The position numbers and the translations under genes were made by a program. From positions 310,001 to 374,000 of the forward strand of contig NZ_JAJUOS010000002.1 of NCBI RefSeq assembly GCF_021378075.1: DNA of 64,000 nt. Reading direction: 5' to 3'. Origin of the DNA: Rhodobacter flavimaris. GTDB lineage: Bacteria; Pseudomonadota; Alphaproteobacteria; Rhodobacterales; Rhodobacteraceae. The notes below the pieces were generated by a model. It worked only from the letters and a program-made list of their open reading frames with translations, was not told the origin of the DNA and searched no databases. Shown piece after piece: positions 37,775 through 46,666 of this stretch (positions are counted from its first letter, which is position 1; each line of letters begins with the position of its first letter).

Positions 37775-40555
37775 TTACTTCTTGCCCTTCAGAGCCGCGA
37801 GAATCGCGAAAGGGCTGTCGGGATCGATGGGCTTTTCCTTCTTGGGCGGATGCGCCTCGAAGTGGCGCGCGCCCTTGCCCTCATGAGGCTTGCCCTTGCC
37901 TTTGGGCTTGCCACCACCCTTGCGATCGCCGCGGAACTCGGGCTTGCCGCCCTCACGGCGCTTGCCCTCACCGCCTTCGCGGCGATTACCCTCGCCACCT
38001 TCGCGACGCGGGGCACGCTCGGGGCGCGGGTTGTGGCGCGGACGCGGCGCCCAAGTGAAGGTGTAGAACACCTCCATCTCGGGCGCGACAGAGGCCGCTT
38101 CGGCCTCGGCATCCGCGATCGGCGAGGCATCCTCGGGGATGGGGTTCTCGGCTCCGCCCTCGGGGGCCTTCGGCTCGACCGCCGGGCGTGCTTTCTCGCG
38201 CTCGCCCTTCTCGGCCTTGTAGCCAAGGCCTTCCATGAGGTCGGCGAATTGATCCAGCGTCATGCCGGTGATCGAGAGCATGTCGGGATTGGCCTCGAAG
38301 CCACCCCGGCTGTCCTGACCGCGCAGCAGGTCGGCCAGCCGCTCGAGCATGTCGATGCGGATCGCGCGCGACCCCGCCGGACGGTAGCCCGAGAGCGTGT
38401 AGGCCTGCATGCCCACTTCGGGGATATGCGGGATGGTCACCAGACCCGGAGGAGGGCTTTCGGGGAATTCCGACAGGCCTTCCCAGAGCGCCGAAAGCAC
38501 CAGGCGCAGACGGGTCGGCGCTGGCTTCAGCAGCGCCTGCATGAAGATCGTGTACTGGCCAAAGCGCACACCGTGCTTGCGCAGTGCGCCGCGGGCGTCC
38601 TGATCAAGCTCCTTGACCTCGTTGGCCACGCCTTCGCGCGGCAGGATGCCCATGCCCTCGACGAGGCGGAAGGCAAAGCCGCGCGCCAGACCGGTCAGGG
38701 CCTCGTCACGGCTCATCGCCAGAAGCGGCTCGAACAGGGTCGCGACCTTGCGGTCGATAAAGTGCTGGAGGCGGCGCTTGACCTTCTCGGCGACATCGGC
38801 GCCCGCCTCTTCATCGACGAATGCCTCGACCGAGGGTTTCGCCGGTTCGGAGCCCTTCACGAGCTTGCCGACCGCGATCTCGCCCCACATCAGGCCACCC
38901 TGCTCGGTGAAGTCCATCTCGGTATCGGGCGCGTTGTAGAAACGGTCCGCCCGCAGGCTGAACTCGGGACGCAGCGCCTCGTAGGCGGCACGTGCCAGCA
39001 TCTTCGCCTCATCGGGCGAGGAGGTCGCATCCTGCCGGAACCGGAATCCGTCCAGACGGCCGGCGAATTCGCCTTCGACCATCACTTCGCCCTTGTCGTT
39101 CACCTCGGCCACGAGGGTCTCCTTCTGCTTGAGCCGGCGCAGCAACACAGAGGTGCGCCGGTCCACAAATCGTTGGGTCAGCGCGCCATGCAGCGCATCT
39201 GACAGGCGGTCTTCTACAGCGCGAGTCTCCTCGCGCCAATGGGTTTCGTCATCGACCCATCCCTTGCGCTGCGCAACGTAGGTCCAGGTGCGGATAAACG
39301 CGAGCCGCTTCGACAGCGCGTCAATGTCCCCCTGCACCCGGTCGATCCGCTGGATCTGGCCGCGCAGCCAGTCCGAGGGGATCCCTTTTCCGCCTTGCAG
39401 GAAGCCGAAAATGCGCGCCAGCAAGGTCGCATGTTCCGTCTGCGATATCGAGCGGAAATCGGGAATCCGGCAGACATCCCAAAGCAGACGCACATCATTT
39501 GGGTGCTGCACGCGGTCGATGACTTCTGGATACTCACTCAGCGCCTTAAGCGCGCGCAGATCGTCCGCCTCGCGCCCACGGGTCAGCCATTCATCGCCGG
39601 GGCTTTCTTCAAGCGACTGGATCAACCGGGGCAGTGTGCCGAATTCAAGGCGCGGGTTGCGCCATTGCAGGCGCTGGATCGGGGCAAAGCGGTGGTTCTC
39701 GACCGCGTCGATCACTTCGGGCGGCAGCGGCGAGGCCTCGCCGGTCACGCCGAAGGTGCCGTCCATCGTGTGCCGCCCTGCCCGCCCGGCGATCTGGCCA
39801 AGCTCGTGCGGGAACAGATGCCGCATCCGGCGCCCGTCGAATTTCGCCGTGGCCGAAAAGGCGACATGCTCGATATCGAGGTTGAGGCCCATGCCGATGG
39901 CATCGGTGGCGACGAGGTAATCGACGTCGCCATTTTGGTACATGGCGACCTGCGCATTGCGGGTGCGCGGGCTCAGCGCCCCCATGACGACCGCCGCGCC
40001 ACCCTTCTGGCGACGGATCAGCTCGGCGATGGCATAGACATTTTCAACCGAAAAGCCGACGATGGCGCTGCGAGGCGGCATCCGGCTTATCTTTTTCGAG
40101 CCTGCCCACTTGAGCTCCGAAAACCGCTCGCGCCGGGTGAACTGCGCCTTGGGCACCAGCGCCGCGATGGCGCCGCGCATAGTCTCCGAGCCCAGAAACA
40201 GCGTCTCGTGCAGGCCGCGCGCATGCAGCAGACGGTCGGTGAAGACGTGGCCGCGCTCGGGGTCGGCACAAAGCTGGATCTCGTCGATGGCCAGGAAATC
40301 GGCGCCGACATCGGGCATGGCCTCGGTGGTGCAGACCCAATACTGCGTGCGCTCGGGAACGATGCGCTCCTCGCCGGTCACCAGCGCCACGACCGAGGGG
40401 CCGCGCGCCTTGACGATCCGGTCATAGACCTCGCGTGCCAAAAGCCGCAACGGCAGACCGATCACACCGGTGCGATGCGCCAGCATACGTTCAATCGCGT
40501 AATGCGTCTTGCCGGTGTTGGTCGGCCCCAGCACGGCCGTGATACGCGCAGACAT
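37775..40555 (-). CDS. Suv3-like ATP-dependent RNA helicase with basic Gly/Arg-rich tail
   Basis: The 926-residue superfamily 2 helicase resembles mitochondrial Suv3. Walker A is GPTNTGKT (10-17), Walker B reads LAIDEIQLC (DEIQ box), and motif VI lies in HELGQIAGRAGRH, after FDGRRMRHLFP. The C-terminal part holds the Suv3-type conserved domain, then a low-complexity tail with three REGGEG-like repeats and a run of Lys/Gly, probably binding RNA. It follows a TPR gene by 15 bases and precedes an S4 RNA-binding gene by three, forming a small RNA-metabolism operon. Confidence 0.88.
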   Translation of the reverse strand: MSARITAVLGPTNTGKTHYAIERMLAHRTGVIGLPLRLLAREVYDRIVKARGPSVVALVTGEERIVPERTQYWVCTTEAMPDVGADFLAIDEIQLCADPERGHVFTDRLLHARGLHETLFLGSETMRGAIAALVPKAQFTRRERFSELKWAGSKKISRMPPRSAIVGFSVENVYAIAELIRRQKGGAAVVMGALSPRTRNAQVAMYQNGDVDYLVATDAIGMGLNLDIEHVAFSATAKFDGRRMRHLFPHELGQIAGRAGRHTMDGTFGVTGEASPLPPEVIDAVENHRFAPIQRLQWRNPRLEFGTLPRLIQSLEESPGDEWLTRGREADDLRALKALSEYPEVIDRVQHPNDVRLLWDVCRIPDFRSISQTEHATLLARIFGFLQGGKGIPSDWLRGQIQRIDRVQGDIDALSKRLAFIRTWTYVAQRKGWVDDETHWREETRAVEDRLSDALHGALTQRFVDRRTSVLLRRLKQKETLVAEVNDKGEVMVEGEFAGRLDGFRFRQDATSSPDEAKMLARAAYEALRPEFSLRADRFYNAPDTEMDFTEQGGLMWGEIAVGKLVKGSEPAKPSVEAFVDEEAGADVAEKVKRRLQHFIDRKVATLFEPLLAMSRDEALTGLARGFAFRLVEGMGILPREGVANEVKELDQDARGALRKHGVRFGQYTIFMQALLKPAPTRLRLVLSALWEGLSEFPESPPPGLVTIPHIPEVGMQAYTLSGYRPAGSRAIRIDMLERLADLLRGQDSRGGFEANPDMLSITGMTLDQFADLMEGLGYKAEKGEREKARPAVEPKAPEGGAENPIPEDASPIADAEAEAASVAPEMEVFYTFTWAPRPRHNPRPERAPRREGGEGNRREGGEGKRREGGKPEFRGDRKGGGKPKGKGKPHEGKGARHFEAHPPKKEKPIDPDSPFAILAALKGKK

Positions 40556-40570
40556 TTTCCCCGCCCAGTC

Positions 40571-41131
40571 TTACAGCGCGACGCCCGCGAGCGCCTTCTC
40601 CAGCCTGTCGATTGCGTCTTTCACATCCTGCTGGTGCGGGTTCAAGGCGAAAGAGGCGCGATAAGCCGCCAGCGCGCGCTCAGGCTGCTCCATATCGTCG
40701 AGAATCATGCCCAGACCATTCAGGGCACCCCAATGACGCGGCTCAAGCCGCAGGGTCTGCGCGATATCCGACAGAGCAGGCCCATAACGGCCCGCGACAA
40801 AGAAGGCCGTGGCGCGAGCATTCCAGCCCTCGGGGAAGTCTGGCGCGTGATCGGTCAGCGCGGTCAGGTGCTCGATCGCGGCGTCAAGGTCGCCCGTGTC
40901 CAGCGCTTCGGTCCCGCGCTTGAGCAGAAGATCCATGGCAGGGGATCCCGAACGCGACCATGCCCGTTCGATATCCGATTGCGCGCGCGCCCAGCCGGGA
41001 TAATCTGGATCGGCCAGTTCGTCGAAATATCGCTCCAGCCCCGCCGTCTCGGAATGTGCCGTAACGGCGCTGCAAAACAGCGTGAGAAATGCCGCAACGG
41101 CATATTTGTTTATGGCTGTTGGCCCGCGCAT
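40571..41131 (-). CDS. Secreted tetratricopeptide repeat protein
   Basis: A 186-residue periplasmic TPR protein. The signal peptide (NKYAVAAFLTLFCSAVTAHS) is followed by a linker and about three TPR units: LLLKRGTEALDTGDLDAAIEHLTALTDHAPD, then EGWNARATAFFVAGRYGPALSDIAQTLRLEP and WGALNGLGMILDDMEQPERALAAYRASFALNP. The ATG at 41131 is preferred; a TTG six codons upstream is possible. It is divergent from the SCP2 gene and is probably the first gene of the helicase operon. Confidence 0.85.
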   Translation of the reverse strand: MRGPTAINKYAVAAFLTLFCSAVTAHSETAGLERYFDELADPDYPGWARAQSDIERAWSRSGSPAMDLLLKRGTEALDTGDLDAAIEHLTALTDHAPDFPEGWNARATAFFVAGRYGPALSDIAQTLRLEPRHWGALNGLGMILDDMEQPERALAAYRASFALNPHQQDVKDAIDRLEKALAGVAL

Positions 41132-41196
41132 AAATAAAATGTAACGCAACCGCCGGAGAAAGCGATAGGCCCGGCGTTCACATTTCGGAGGAGTTC

Positions 41197-41484
41197 ATGA
41201 GCGAAATCATCGAGAAGGCCGTTGCCGCGCTGCAAGAGAAAATGCCGAACGGTTTTCCCTCGACCGCGAAATTCGTCATCACCGACGAGGGCGCGATCGT
41301 GATCGACGCCGACGGGGTGCGCGCGGGCGATGACGAGGCGGACGTGACGCTGACCGCCAATGCCGAAACCTTCAAGGGCATCCTGAACGGCGACGTCAAC
41401 CCGACCATGGCGTTCATGACCGGCAAGCTGAAGATCGACGGCTCGATGGGCTTGGCGATGCAGCTTGGTTCGGCGCTGAGCTGA
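41197..41484 (+). CDS. SCP2 sterol-binding domain protein
   Basis: This 95-residue single-domain SCP-2 protein binds a hydrophobic ligand such as a fatty-acyl-CoA or an isoprenoid. The family pattern is evident: AKFVITDEGAIVIDADGVRAGDDEADVTLTANAETFKGILNGDVNPTMAFMTGKLKIDGSMGLAMQLGSAL. GGAGG lies before the ATG. It overlaps by one base (TGATG) with an alpha/beta hydrolase that may act on its cargo. Confidence 0.92.
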   Translation: MSEIIEKAVAALQEKMPNGFPSTAKFVITDEGAIVIDADGVRAGDDEADVTLTANAETFKGILNGDVNPTMAFMTGKLKIDGSMGLAMQLGSALS

Positions 41485-42419
41485 TGGAAGAGGCCCCCTT
41501 TCACGCCGCGATTTCCGGCGGTCCTGAAGGGGGGCGCGCCCTCTGGCTGCATACGGCCGACGAGCGGCGTATCCGTCTGGGGCTTTGGCCCGCGGCGGGA
41601 GAGGCGCGCGGGACGGTGTTCATCTTCCCCGGCCGCACCGAATATATCGAGAAATACGGGTTTGCCGCGGCCGAGTTCACCGCGCGGGGCTATGATGTGC
41701 TGGCCATCGACTGGCGCGGGCAAGGGCTGGCGGATCGCCCCCTTGCCGACAAGATGATGGGCCATGTCGAGCGTTTCGCCGAGTATCAGATCGACCTCGC
41801 CGCGGTGCTTCATGCCGCCGAGGCGCTGGATCTGCCCCGCCCCTGGCTGGCGGTTGGGCACTCCATGGGCGGCACGATCGCACTGCGTGCCCTCAGCCGA
41901 CCGCATCCTTTTGCCGCCGTCGCCCTGTCGGCCCCGATGCTGGGGATCGCGCTGAACGCGCCGATGCGCCAGATCGCCCTGCCGCTGGCACGGGTGCTGC
42001 TCGACAACCCGCGTGCGCGGCGCTACGCGCCGGAAACCAGCGAGGTCACCTATGTGCTGACCGACGGGTTCCTCAACAACTTCCTGACGACCGACGCGAA
42101 GATGTGGGCCAAGCTGATCGATCAGGTGGCCGAGGTGCCCGCGCTTGCGCTTGGCGGCCCCTCGCTGCACTGGGTGGCCGAGGCGCTGCTGGAGTGTCAG
42201 GCGCTGCTGAAACTGCCCGCGCCCGATCTGCCCTGCTACTGCGCCCTTGGCACGGATGAGCGCGTCGTGGACAGCACTGCCATCCGGCAGCGACTGAACG
42301 ACTGGCCCGCCGCAAGGCTTGAGATGTTCCCCGGCGTGCAGCACGAGATCATGATGGACAAGCCCGAAACCGGCGCGCGTTTCTTTGCCAGTTGCCTGGC
42401 GCTGTTCGACGCGGCCTAG
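41484..42419 (+). CDS. Alpha/beta hydrolase (lysophospholipase-like, PldB family)
   Basis: This 311-residue soluble hydrolase of the serine aminopeptidase / lysophospholipase L2 group has the oxyanion-side segment FIFPGRTEYIEKYG, IDWRGQGLADR, and the nucleophile elbow GHSMGG (Ser at about 130). The late His is in PGVQHEIMMDKPE and the Asp in LGTDERVVD. It is translationally coupled to the SCP2 protein and convergent with the Anbu operon, eight bases from its end. Confidence 0.88.
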   Translation: MEEAPFHAAISGGPEGGRALWLHTADERRIRLGLWPAAGEARGTVFIFPGRTEYIEKYGFAAAEFTARGYDVLAIDWRGQGLADRPLADKMMGHVERFAEYQIDLAAVLHAAEALDLPRPWLAVGHSMGGTIALRALSRPHPFAAVALSAPMLGIALNAPMRQIALPLARVLLDNPRARRYAPETSEVTYVLTDGFLNNFLTTDAKMWAKLIDQVAEVPALALGGPSLHWVAEALLECQALLKLPAPDLPCYCALGTDERVVDSTAIRQRLNDWPAARLEMFPGVQHEIMMDKPETGARFFASCLALFDAA

Positions 42420-42427
42420 GGCGCAGA

Positions 42428-43153
42428 TTAAAGCTCGATCTGGCTGAAGCCTTCGCGCAGCGCGTTCGACCAGGCCTCGGACATGCGGGCAAAATCGGGG
42501 TCTTTCGCTTCGATCCGACGGCGCGAGGAAACCCGGCAGGCGTCGCGCTCGATCACCGCCAGATCCAGGGGCATCCCGACCGAGAGGTTCGAGCGCAGCG
42601 TCGAATCCATCGACAGCAGCACCGCCTTCTGCGCGTCTTCGATGCTGGTCGAAGGCTTCACCACCCGATCAAGAATCGGCTTGCCGTATTTATGCTCGCC
42701 GATTTGCAGGAAGGGCGTGTCCTCGGTCGCCTCGATGAAATTGCCCTCGGGGTAGACAAGGAACATCCGCATCGCCCCGCCCGCGCGCTGCCCGGCCACG
42801 ATCATTGACGCCGAGACGCTGACTTTCGTGGCGTTCATCTTGTGATCGATATCCTCGCGCACCGAGGCTAGCGTGTTGCCGATGATCTCGGCCACTTTCA
42901 GCATGGTCGGCGCCAGCATGATCGAGGTCTCGCCGGTCGCGTCGTCATCCTCAATCGCCTCGCGCAGGCGCGCGATGGTGGTCTGCGTGACCGAAAGCGA
43001 CCCTGCCGTCAGCACGGTGATGACCCGTTCGCCCGCATCCTCGAAGGTGAACATCTTGCGGTAGGTCGCGATATTGTCGAGCCCCGCATTCGTGCGTGTA
43101 TCGCTCAGCAGCACCATGCCCGCATCCAGCAGCAGGCCAACGCAATAAGTCAT
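42428..43153 (-). CDS. Anbu-type proteasome-related peptidase
   Basis: This 241-residue Ntn-hydrolase of the Anbu (ancestral beta subunit) family has the start MTYCVGLLLDAGMVLLSDTRTNAGLDN, which is diagnostic: removal of Met1 would leave Thr2 as the nucleophile, with the proteasome-like SDTR/TNAG loop and a Lys in ATYRKMF as likely general base. It assembles from subunits like HslV in relatives. No HslU-like ATPase accompanies it; instead it is the last gene of an operon with an ATP-grasp, an alpha-E and a transglutaminase-like protein, as in other Anbu loci. Confidence 0.93.
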   Translation of the reverse strand: MTYCVGLLLDAGMVLLSDTRTNAGLDNIATYRKMFTFEDAGERVITVLTAGSLSVTQTTIARLREAIEDDDATGETSIMLAPTMLKVAEIIGNTLASVREDIDHKMNATKVSVSASMIVAGQRAGGAMRMFLVYPEGNFIEATEDTPFLQIGEHKYGKPILDRVVKPSTSIEDAQKAVLLSMDSTLRSNLSVGMPLDLAVIERDACRVSSRRRIEAKDPDFARMSEAWSNALREGFSQIEL

Positions 43154-43188
43154 TCTTTCCCCCCGGGGATTCGCGCCGACGACCGAGA

Positions 43189-44001
43189 TTATTGTTGGGT
43201 TGCCTCCAAGGCAACTGCGACATCAAGGCTCTCTTCGCCAAGCCCAAGCGCAATGCCCTTGATCGGCGCCGCATCCCTCGCGTCCGCGCCGGAGCCAAGG
43301 CGGATATACCGCTCATCCGGGCAGCACTCGTTTGCGGGGTCAAAGCCGATCCACCCGATAGTCGGCACATGCACCTCGGCCCAGGCGTGGGCGGCCTCAT
43401 GCGGCTCGCCATCGTCGCGGGCAAAGAGATAGCCGGACACGTAACGGGCCGGAAGGCCCACGGTCCGCGCCGCGGCGATCAGCGCATGGGCGTGATCCTG
43501 GCAGACGCCCTCACCCAGGGCCAGCGCCTCGGCAGCGGTCGTATGGGCATGGGTGACACCGGGCTTGTAAGCAATCGCGGAGGACACCGCGCGGGCCAGA
43601 CGGTGCGCGCGCTCCAGATCGTCCTCGGCGCCAAGGATCGCCTCATTGGCAAGGGTTTCCAGCGCATCATCGACCCAGGTCGCCGGGGTCTCGCACAGGT
43701 AGGACAGCGGGGGAACATGCTCGCGGTGGCCGCGCAGCACGCCGGCAAGGTCAGTCGTCTCGACCTGCCCGGTCGCGGTGATCGTGACCTCGGCAACCGG
43801 GCCACGCACCGACCAGGCCTCGATCTTGTCGCCCGCGCCGTCCTTGAACGAGCCGCCCCGGATGCCGCCCTCGACCGAGACATCCCAGCGGATGATCCGT
43901 TGGCCATCGAAGCGCGACGGGAAAAGGCGCAGCGACTGCACGGCCGAGCGCATCGGCGCGTCGTATTGATAGGTGGTAACGTGATTGACCGTCAGGATCA
44001 T
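43189..44001 (-). CDS. Transglutaminase-like cysteine protease family protein
   Basis: A 270-residue protein with an N-terminal bacterial transglutaminase-like region (ILTVNHVTTYQYDAPMRSAVQSLRLFPS) and a catalytic core: Cys in LGEGVCQDHAHALIAAARTVGLPARYVSGY (about 157), His in HAWAEVHVPTIGWIGFDPANE with following Asp. Such proteins cleave or form isopeptide/peptide bonds. The start overlaps the alpha-E stop by the ATGA junction. Located between alpha-E and Anbu, it is part of the peptide-ligase/Anbu module. Confidence 0.92.
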   Translation of the reverse strand: MILTVNHVTTYQYDAPMRSAVQSLRLFPSRFDGQRIIRWDVSVEGGIRGGSFKDGAGDKIEAWSVRGPVAEVTITATGQVETTDLAGVLRGHREHVPPLSYLCETPATWVDDALETLANEAILGAEDDLERAHRLARAVSSAIAYKPGVTHAHTTAAEALALGEGVCQDHAHALIAAARTVGLPARYVSGYLFARDDGEPHEAAHAWAEVHVPTIGWIGFDPANECCPDERYIRLGSGADARDAAPIKGIALGLGEESLDVAVALEATQQ

Positions 44002-44951
44002 CTGGCTTCTCCGCTCAGATAGGCGTTGTGCACCATCTCGGTCAGCTCTCCGACCTCGCGGATGAACCGCGTGAGGAACTCGTGCAGGCCCTCTTCGAAG
44101 ATATCCTCGGTGCGCGTTTCGGCCAGTTCGCCCAGCATCGCGCGGGCGCGCATCTGCGCCGGGCCGCTCTTGTGGTAATTGTGGCTAAGCTCATCAAGAT
44201 GCTCCATCGCGGCATTGGTCGCCGAGATCAGCGAGCGCGGAGACTGCCGGTTCAGGATCAGGAAATGGGCGATCTTGGCGGCCGTGACCTCGCCGCCATA
44301 CGCCCAGTGGAAGGCCCGCGTGGCCGAGAAAGCGCGCAAGAGCGTCTGCCACTGGTAATTGTCCAGCCCAGAACCCACGAAATCCACCGAGGGCAGCAGG
44401 ACGTAATATTTCACGTCGATCAGGCGCGCAGTGTTGTCGGCGCGCTCCAGCGCGAAGCCAAGATTGAGGAAGCTGTAGCCGTCATTGCGCAGCAGCGTGG
44501 CATCCATCGTGCCGCGCACCAGCGCCGCCTGACGGTTCACCCACTCGGTCAGCTCGGTCAGCTCCAGTTCCGAGCGCGGTTTGCGCTCCAATTGCCGGAT
44601 TTCCTGATAGGCCATGTTCAGCGCGTCCCAAACCTGGCTGGTCATCGCCGTGCGCACGATCCGGGCGTTTTCGCGCGCGCGGGCAATGCAGGAGATCACC
44701 GAGGACGGGTTGTCGCGATCGAAGAACAGGTAGCTTTCGATATTGCGCTGCACCGGGTCGCCATATTTCGCGGCAAAGCCCTCGGACGTGCCCGAGGCCT
44801 GCAACAGGCTTTCCCATTCCGAGCGGTAGCCGTGCCCCGCCGAAGGCATCAGCGCGATACGCGCGCCGACCTCAAGCAGTCGCGCCATGGTTTCGGCCCG
44901 CTCGATATAGCGCGCGATCCAGAACAGGTTTTCCGCAGTCCGGCTTAGCAT
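43998..44951 (-). CDS. Alpha-E domain protein
   Basis: The 317-residue all-helical protein of the alpha-E family starts MLSRTAENLFWIARYIERAETMARLLEV, the signature of this family, and ends in FLTRFIREVGELTEMVHNAYL. It has no recognised catalytic site; it is always genetically linked to circularly permuted ATP-grasp and transglutaminase-like proteins and may act as their scaffold or substrate holder. The ATG at 44951 is chosen because it gives the family N-terminus. It is 73 bases downstream of the ATP-grasp gene. Confidence 0.93.
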   Translation of the reverse strand: MLSRTAENLFWIARYIERAETMARLLEVGARIALMPSAGHGYRSEWESLLQASGTSEGFAAKYGDPVQRNIESYLFFDRDNPSSVISCIARARENARIVRTAMTSQVWDALNMAYQEIRQLERKPRSELELTELTEWVNRQAALVRGTMDATLLRNDGYSFLNLGFALERADNTARLIDVKYYVLLPSVDFVGSGLDNYQWQTLLRAFSATRAFHWAYGGEVTAAKIAHFLILNRQSPRSLISATNAAMEHLDELSHNYHKSGPAQMRARAMLGELAETRTEDIFEEGLHEFLTRFIREVGELTEMVHNAYLSGEAR

Positions 44952-45024
44952 TCCGCCTCTCCGCTGAAATAGGACGTTCCGATTGTCGCGGAACGGTATT
45001 GATGGCTCGCTTCGGGTCGCTGTC

Positions 45025-46437
45025 TCATTCGGCCAGCACCCATGTATCCTTGACCCCGCCACCCTGCGACGAGTTCACCACCAGCGAGCCTTCGGTCAGC
45101 GCCACGCGCGTCAGCCCGCCGGGCACCAGCTCGATCTTCTCGCCCACCAGGCAATAGGGCCGCAGATCGACGTGGCGCGGCGCGATCCCCTCCTCGACGA
45201 AGGTCGGCGTGGTCGACAGCGCCAGCGTCGGCTGGGCGATGTAATTGTCGGGGTCTTCGGTGATCTTGGCGCGGAAGGTCTCGATCTGCTCCTTGGTCGA
45301 TTTCGGACCAACGAGCATCCCGTAACCGCCCGAGCCATGGACCTCCTTGACGACCAGATCGCCAAGGTTCTCAAGCACATATTTGCATTCATCCGCCTTG
45401 GCGCATTGCCAGGTGGGAACGTTTTGCAAGATCGGCTCTTCGCCGAGGTAGAAGCGCACCATCTCGGGGACGAAGGTATAGACGGCCTTGTCATCGGCCA
45501 CGCCGGCACCCGGCGCCGAGCAGATCGACACCCCGCCCGAACGATAGACATCCATAAGCCCCGGCACGCCCAGCATAGAATCCGGCCGGAAGCAGAGCGG
45601 GTCAAGGAAAGCGTCATCGATCCGGCGATAGATCACGTCGAGCTTCTTCGGCCCTTCGGTCGTGCGCATCCACACAAAGCCGCCCTCGACGAACAGATCC
45701 GCGCCCTCGACCAGCTCGACCCCCATCAGGTCGGCCAGGAAGCTGTGCTCGTAATAGGCCGAGTTGAAATGCCCCGGTGTCAGGATGGCGATGGTGGGTT
45801 CACGATCGCATTTCGCGGGCGCGACCGAGGCCAGCGTGCGGCGCAGCGCATCGGCATAACCGTCAACCGGCTCGATCCGGTTCTCGCGGAAGATCTGCGG
45901 GAACATGCGCATCATGATCTCGCGGTTTTCCAGCATGTAGCTGACGCCCGAGGGCGTGCGGCAGTTGTCTTCAAGCACGTAGAAATCGTCGGGCCCCGTG
46001 CGCACCAGGTCGATGCCGACGATGTGGCTGTAGATCCCGCGCGGGGGCGTAAAGCCCGTCACGGCGCGCTCGAAGGCCTCGTTCTGATAGACCAGCTTGG
46101 CCGGGATCTTGCCCGCCCGCACGATCTCGCCGCGACCGTAGACGTCGAGCAGGAAGGCGTTGAGCGCCCTTGCGCGTTGTTTGATGCCGCGCTCAAGCCG
46201 GCGCCATTCCAGCTGCGTGAAAACGCGCGGGAACATGTCGAAGGGGATCAGGCGATCCGGGTCTCCGCCCTCGCCATAGACTGCAAAGGTAATCCCGATA
46301 CGGCGGAACAAGGCCTCGGCCTCGGCCTGCTTCATCTGCCGCAACTCGGCCGGCATATCCTTGGTCCAGCCCTCGAGCCGGGCGTAAGGCTCGCGGACTT
46401 TTCCGGCGTCATACATTTCGTTGAAATAGTTCGTCAT
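45025..46437 (-). CDS. Circularly permuted type 2 ATP-grasp ligase
   Basis: This 470-residue predicted amide ligase starts MTNYFNEMYDAGKVREPYARL, and shows PRGIYSHIVGIDLVRTGPDDFYVLEDNCRTPSGVSYMLENR (metal-binding acidic/Asn residues in ED-N), LTPGHFNSAYYEHSFLA, KEVHGSGGYGMLVGP (Gly-rich ATP loop) and the C-terminal SSQGGGVKDTWVL. The family is also known as DUF404/DUF407. In the conserved quartet with alpha-E, transglutaminase-like and Anbu proteins it is thought to synthesise a peptide or peptide tag; its substrate is unknown. Confidence 0.93.
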   Translation of the reverse strand: MTNYFNEMYDAGKVREPYARLEGWTKDMPAELRQMKQAEAEALFRRIGITFAVYGEGGDPDRLIPFDMFPRVFTQLEWRRLERGIKQRARALNAFLLDVYGRGEIVRAGKIPAKLVYQNEAFERAVTGFTPPRGIYSHIVGIDLVRTGPDDFYVLEDNCRTPSGVSYMLENREIMMRMFPQIFRENRIEPVDGYADALRRTLASVAPAKCDREPTIAILTPGHFNSAYYEHSFLADLMGVELVEGADLFVEGGFVWMRTTEGPKKLDVIYRRIDDAFLDPLCFRPDSMLGVPGLMDVYRSGGVSICSAPGAGVADDKAVYTFVPEMVRFYLGEEPILQNVPTWQCAKADECKYVLENLGDLVVKEVHGSGGYGMLVGPKSTKEQIETFRAKITEDPDNYIAQPTLALSTTPTFVEEGIAPRHVDLRPYCLVGEKIELVPGGLTRVALTEGSLVVNSSQGGGVKDTWVLAE

Positions 46438-46666
46438 GGGGCGTGATTCCTCCGGCCTTGATCGAATCTTAGGCAGCGGAATTGGCGAGTGAAAGCGGAT
46501 GCCGCATACGACAGGGAAAACAGCGCGCCATTCGCCTGAATTTTGGGATTACGCCCAAATTATAAGCGATCAACCCTTACTGGCGCAAAACTTCGGCCTT
46601 CCGCGCCCCTTGCCCCCACCGGGGCCAAGCCCCTATGTCTTGGGCTATACCAAGCAAGAGGCCGCC

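Noticed and set aside
40255..40320. Helicase Walker B DEIQ instead of DEAD/DEAH taken as inactivation
   Set aside because: DEIQ-like boxes are normal in the Suv3 group; Walker A and motif VI are intact, so loss of activity is not indicated.
39239..41137. Long plus-strand frame opposite the Suv3-like helicase and TPR genes
   Set aside because: It crosses the two real genes and their junction, is His/Arg/Gln-rich and shows no domain; an antisense artefact of GC-rich codon usage.
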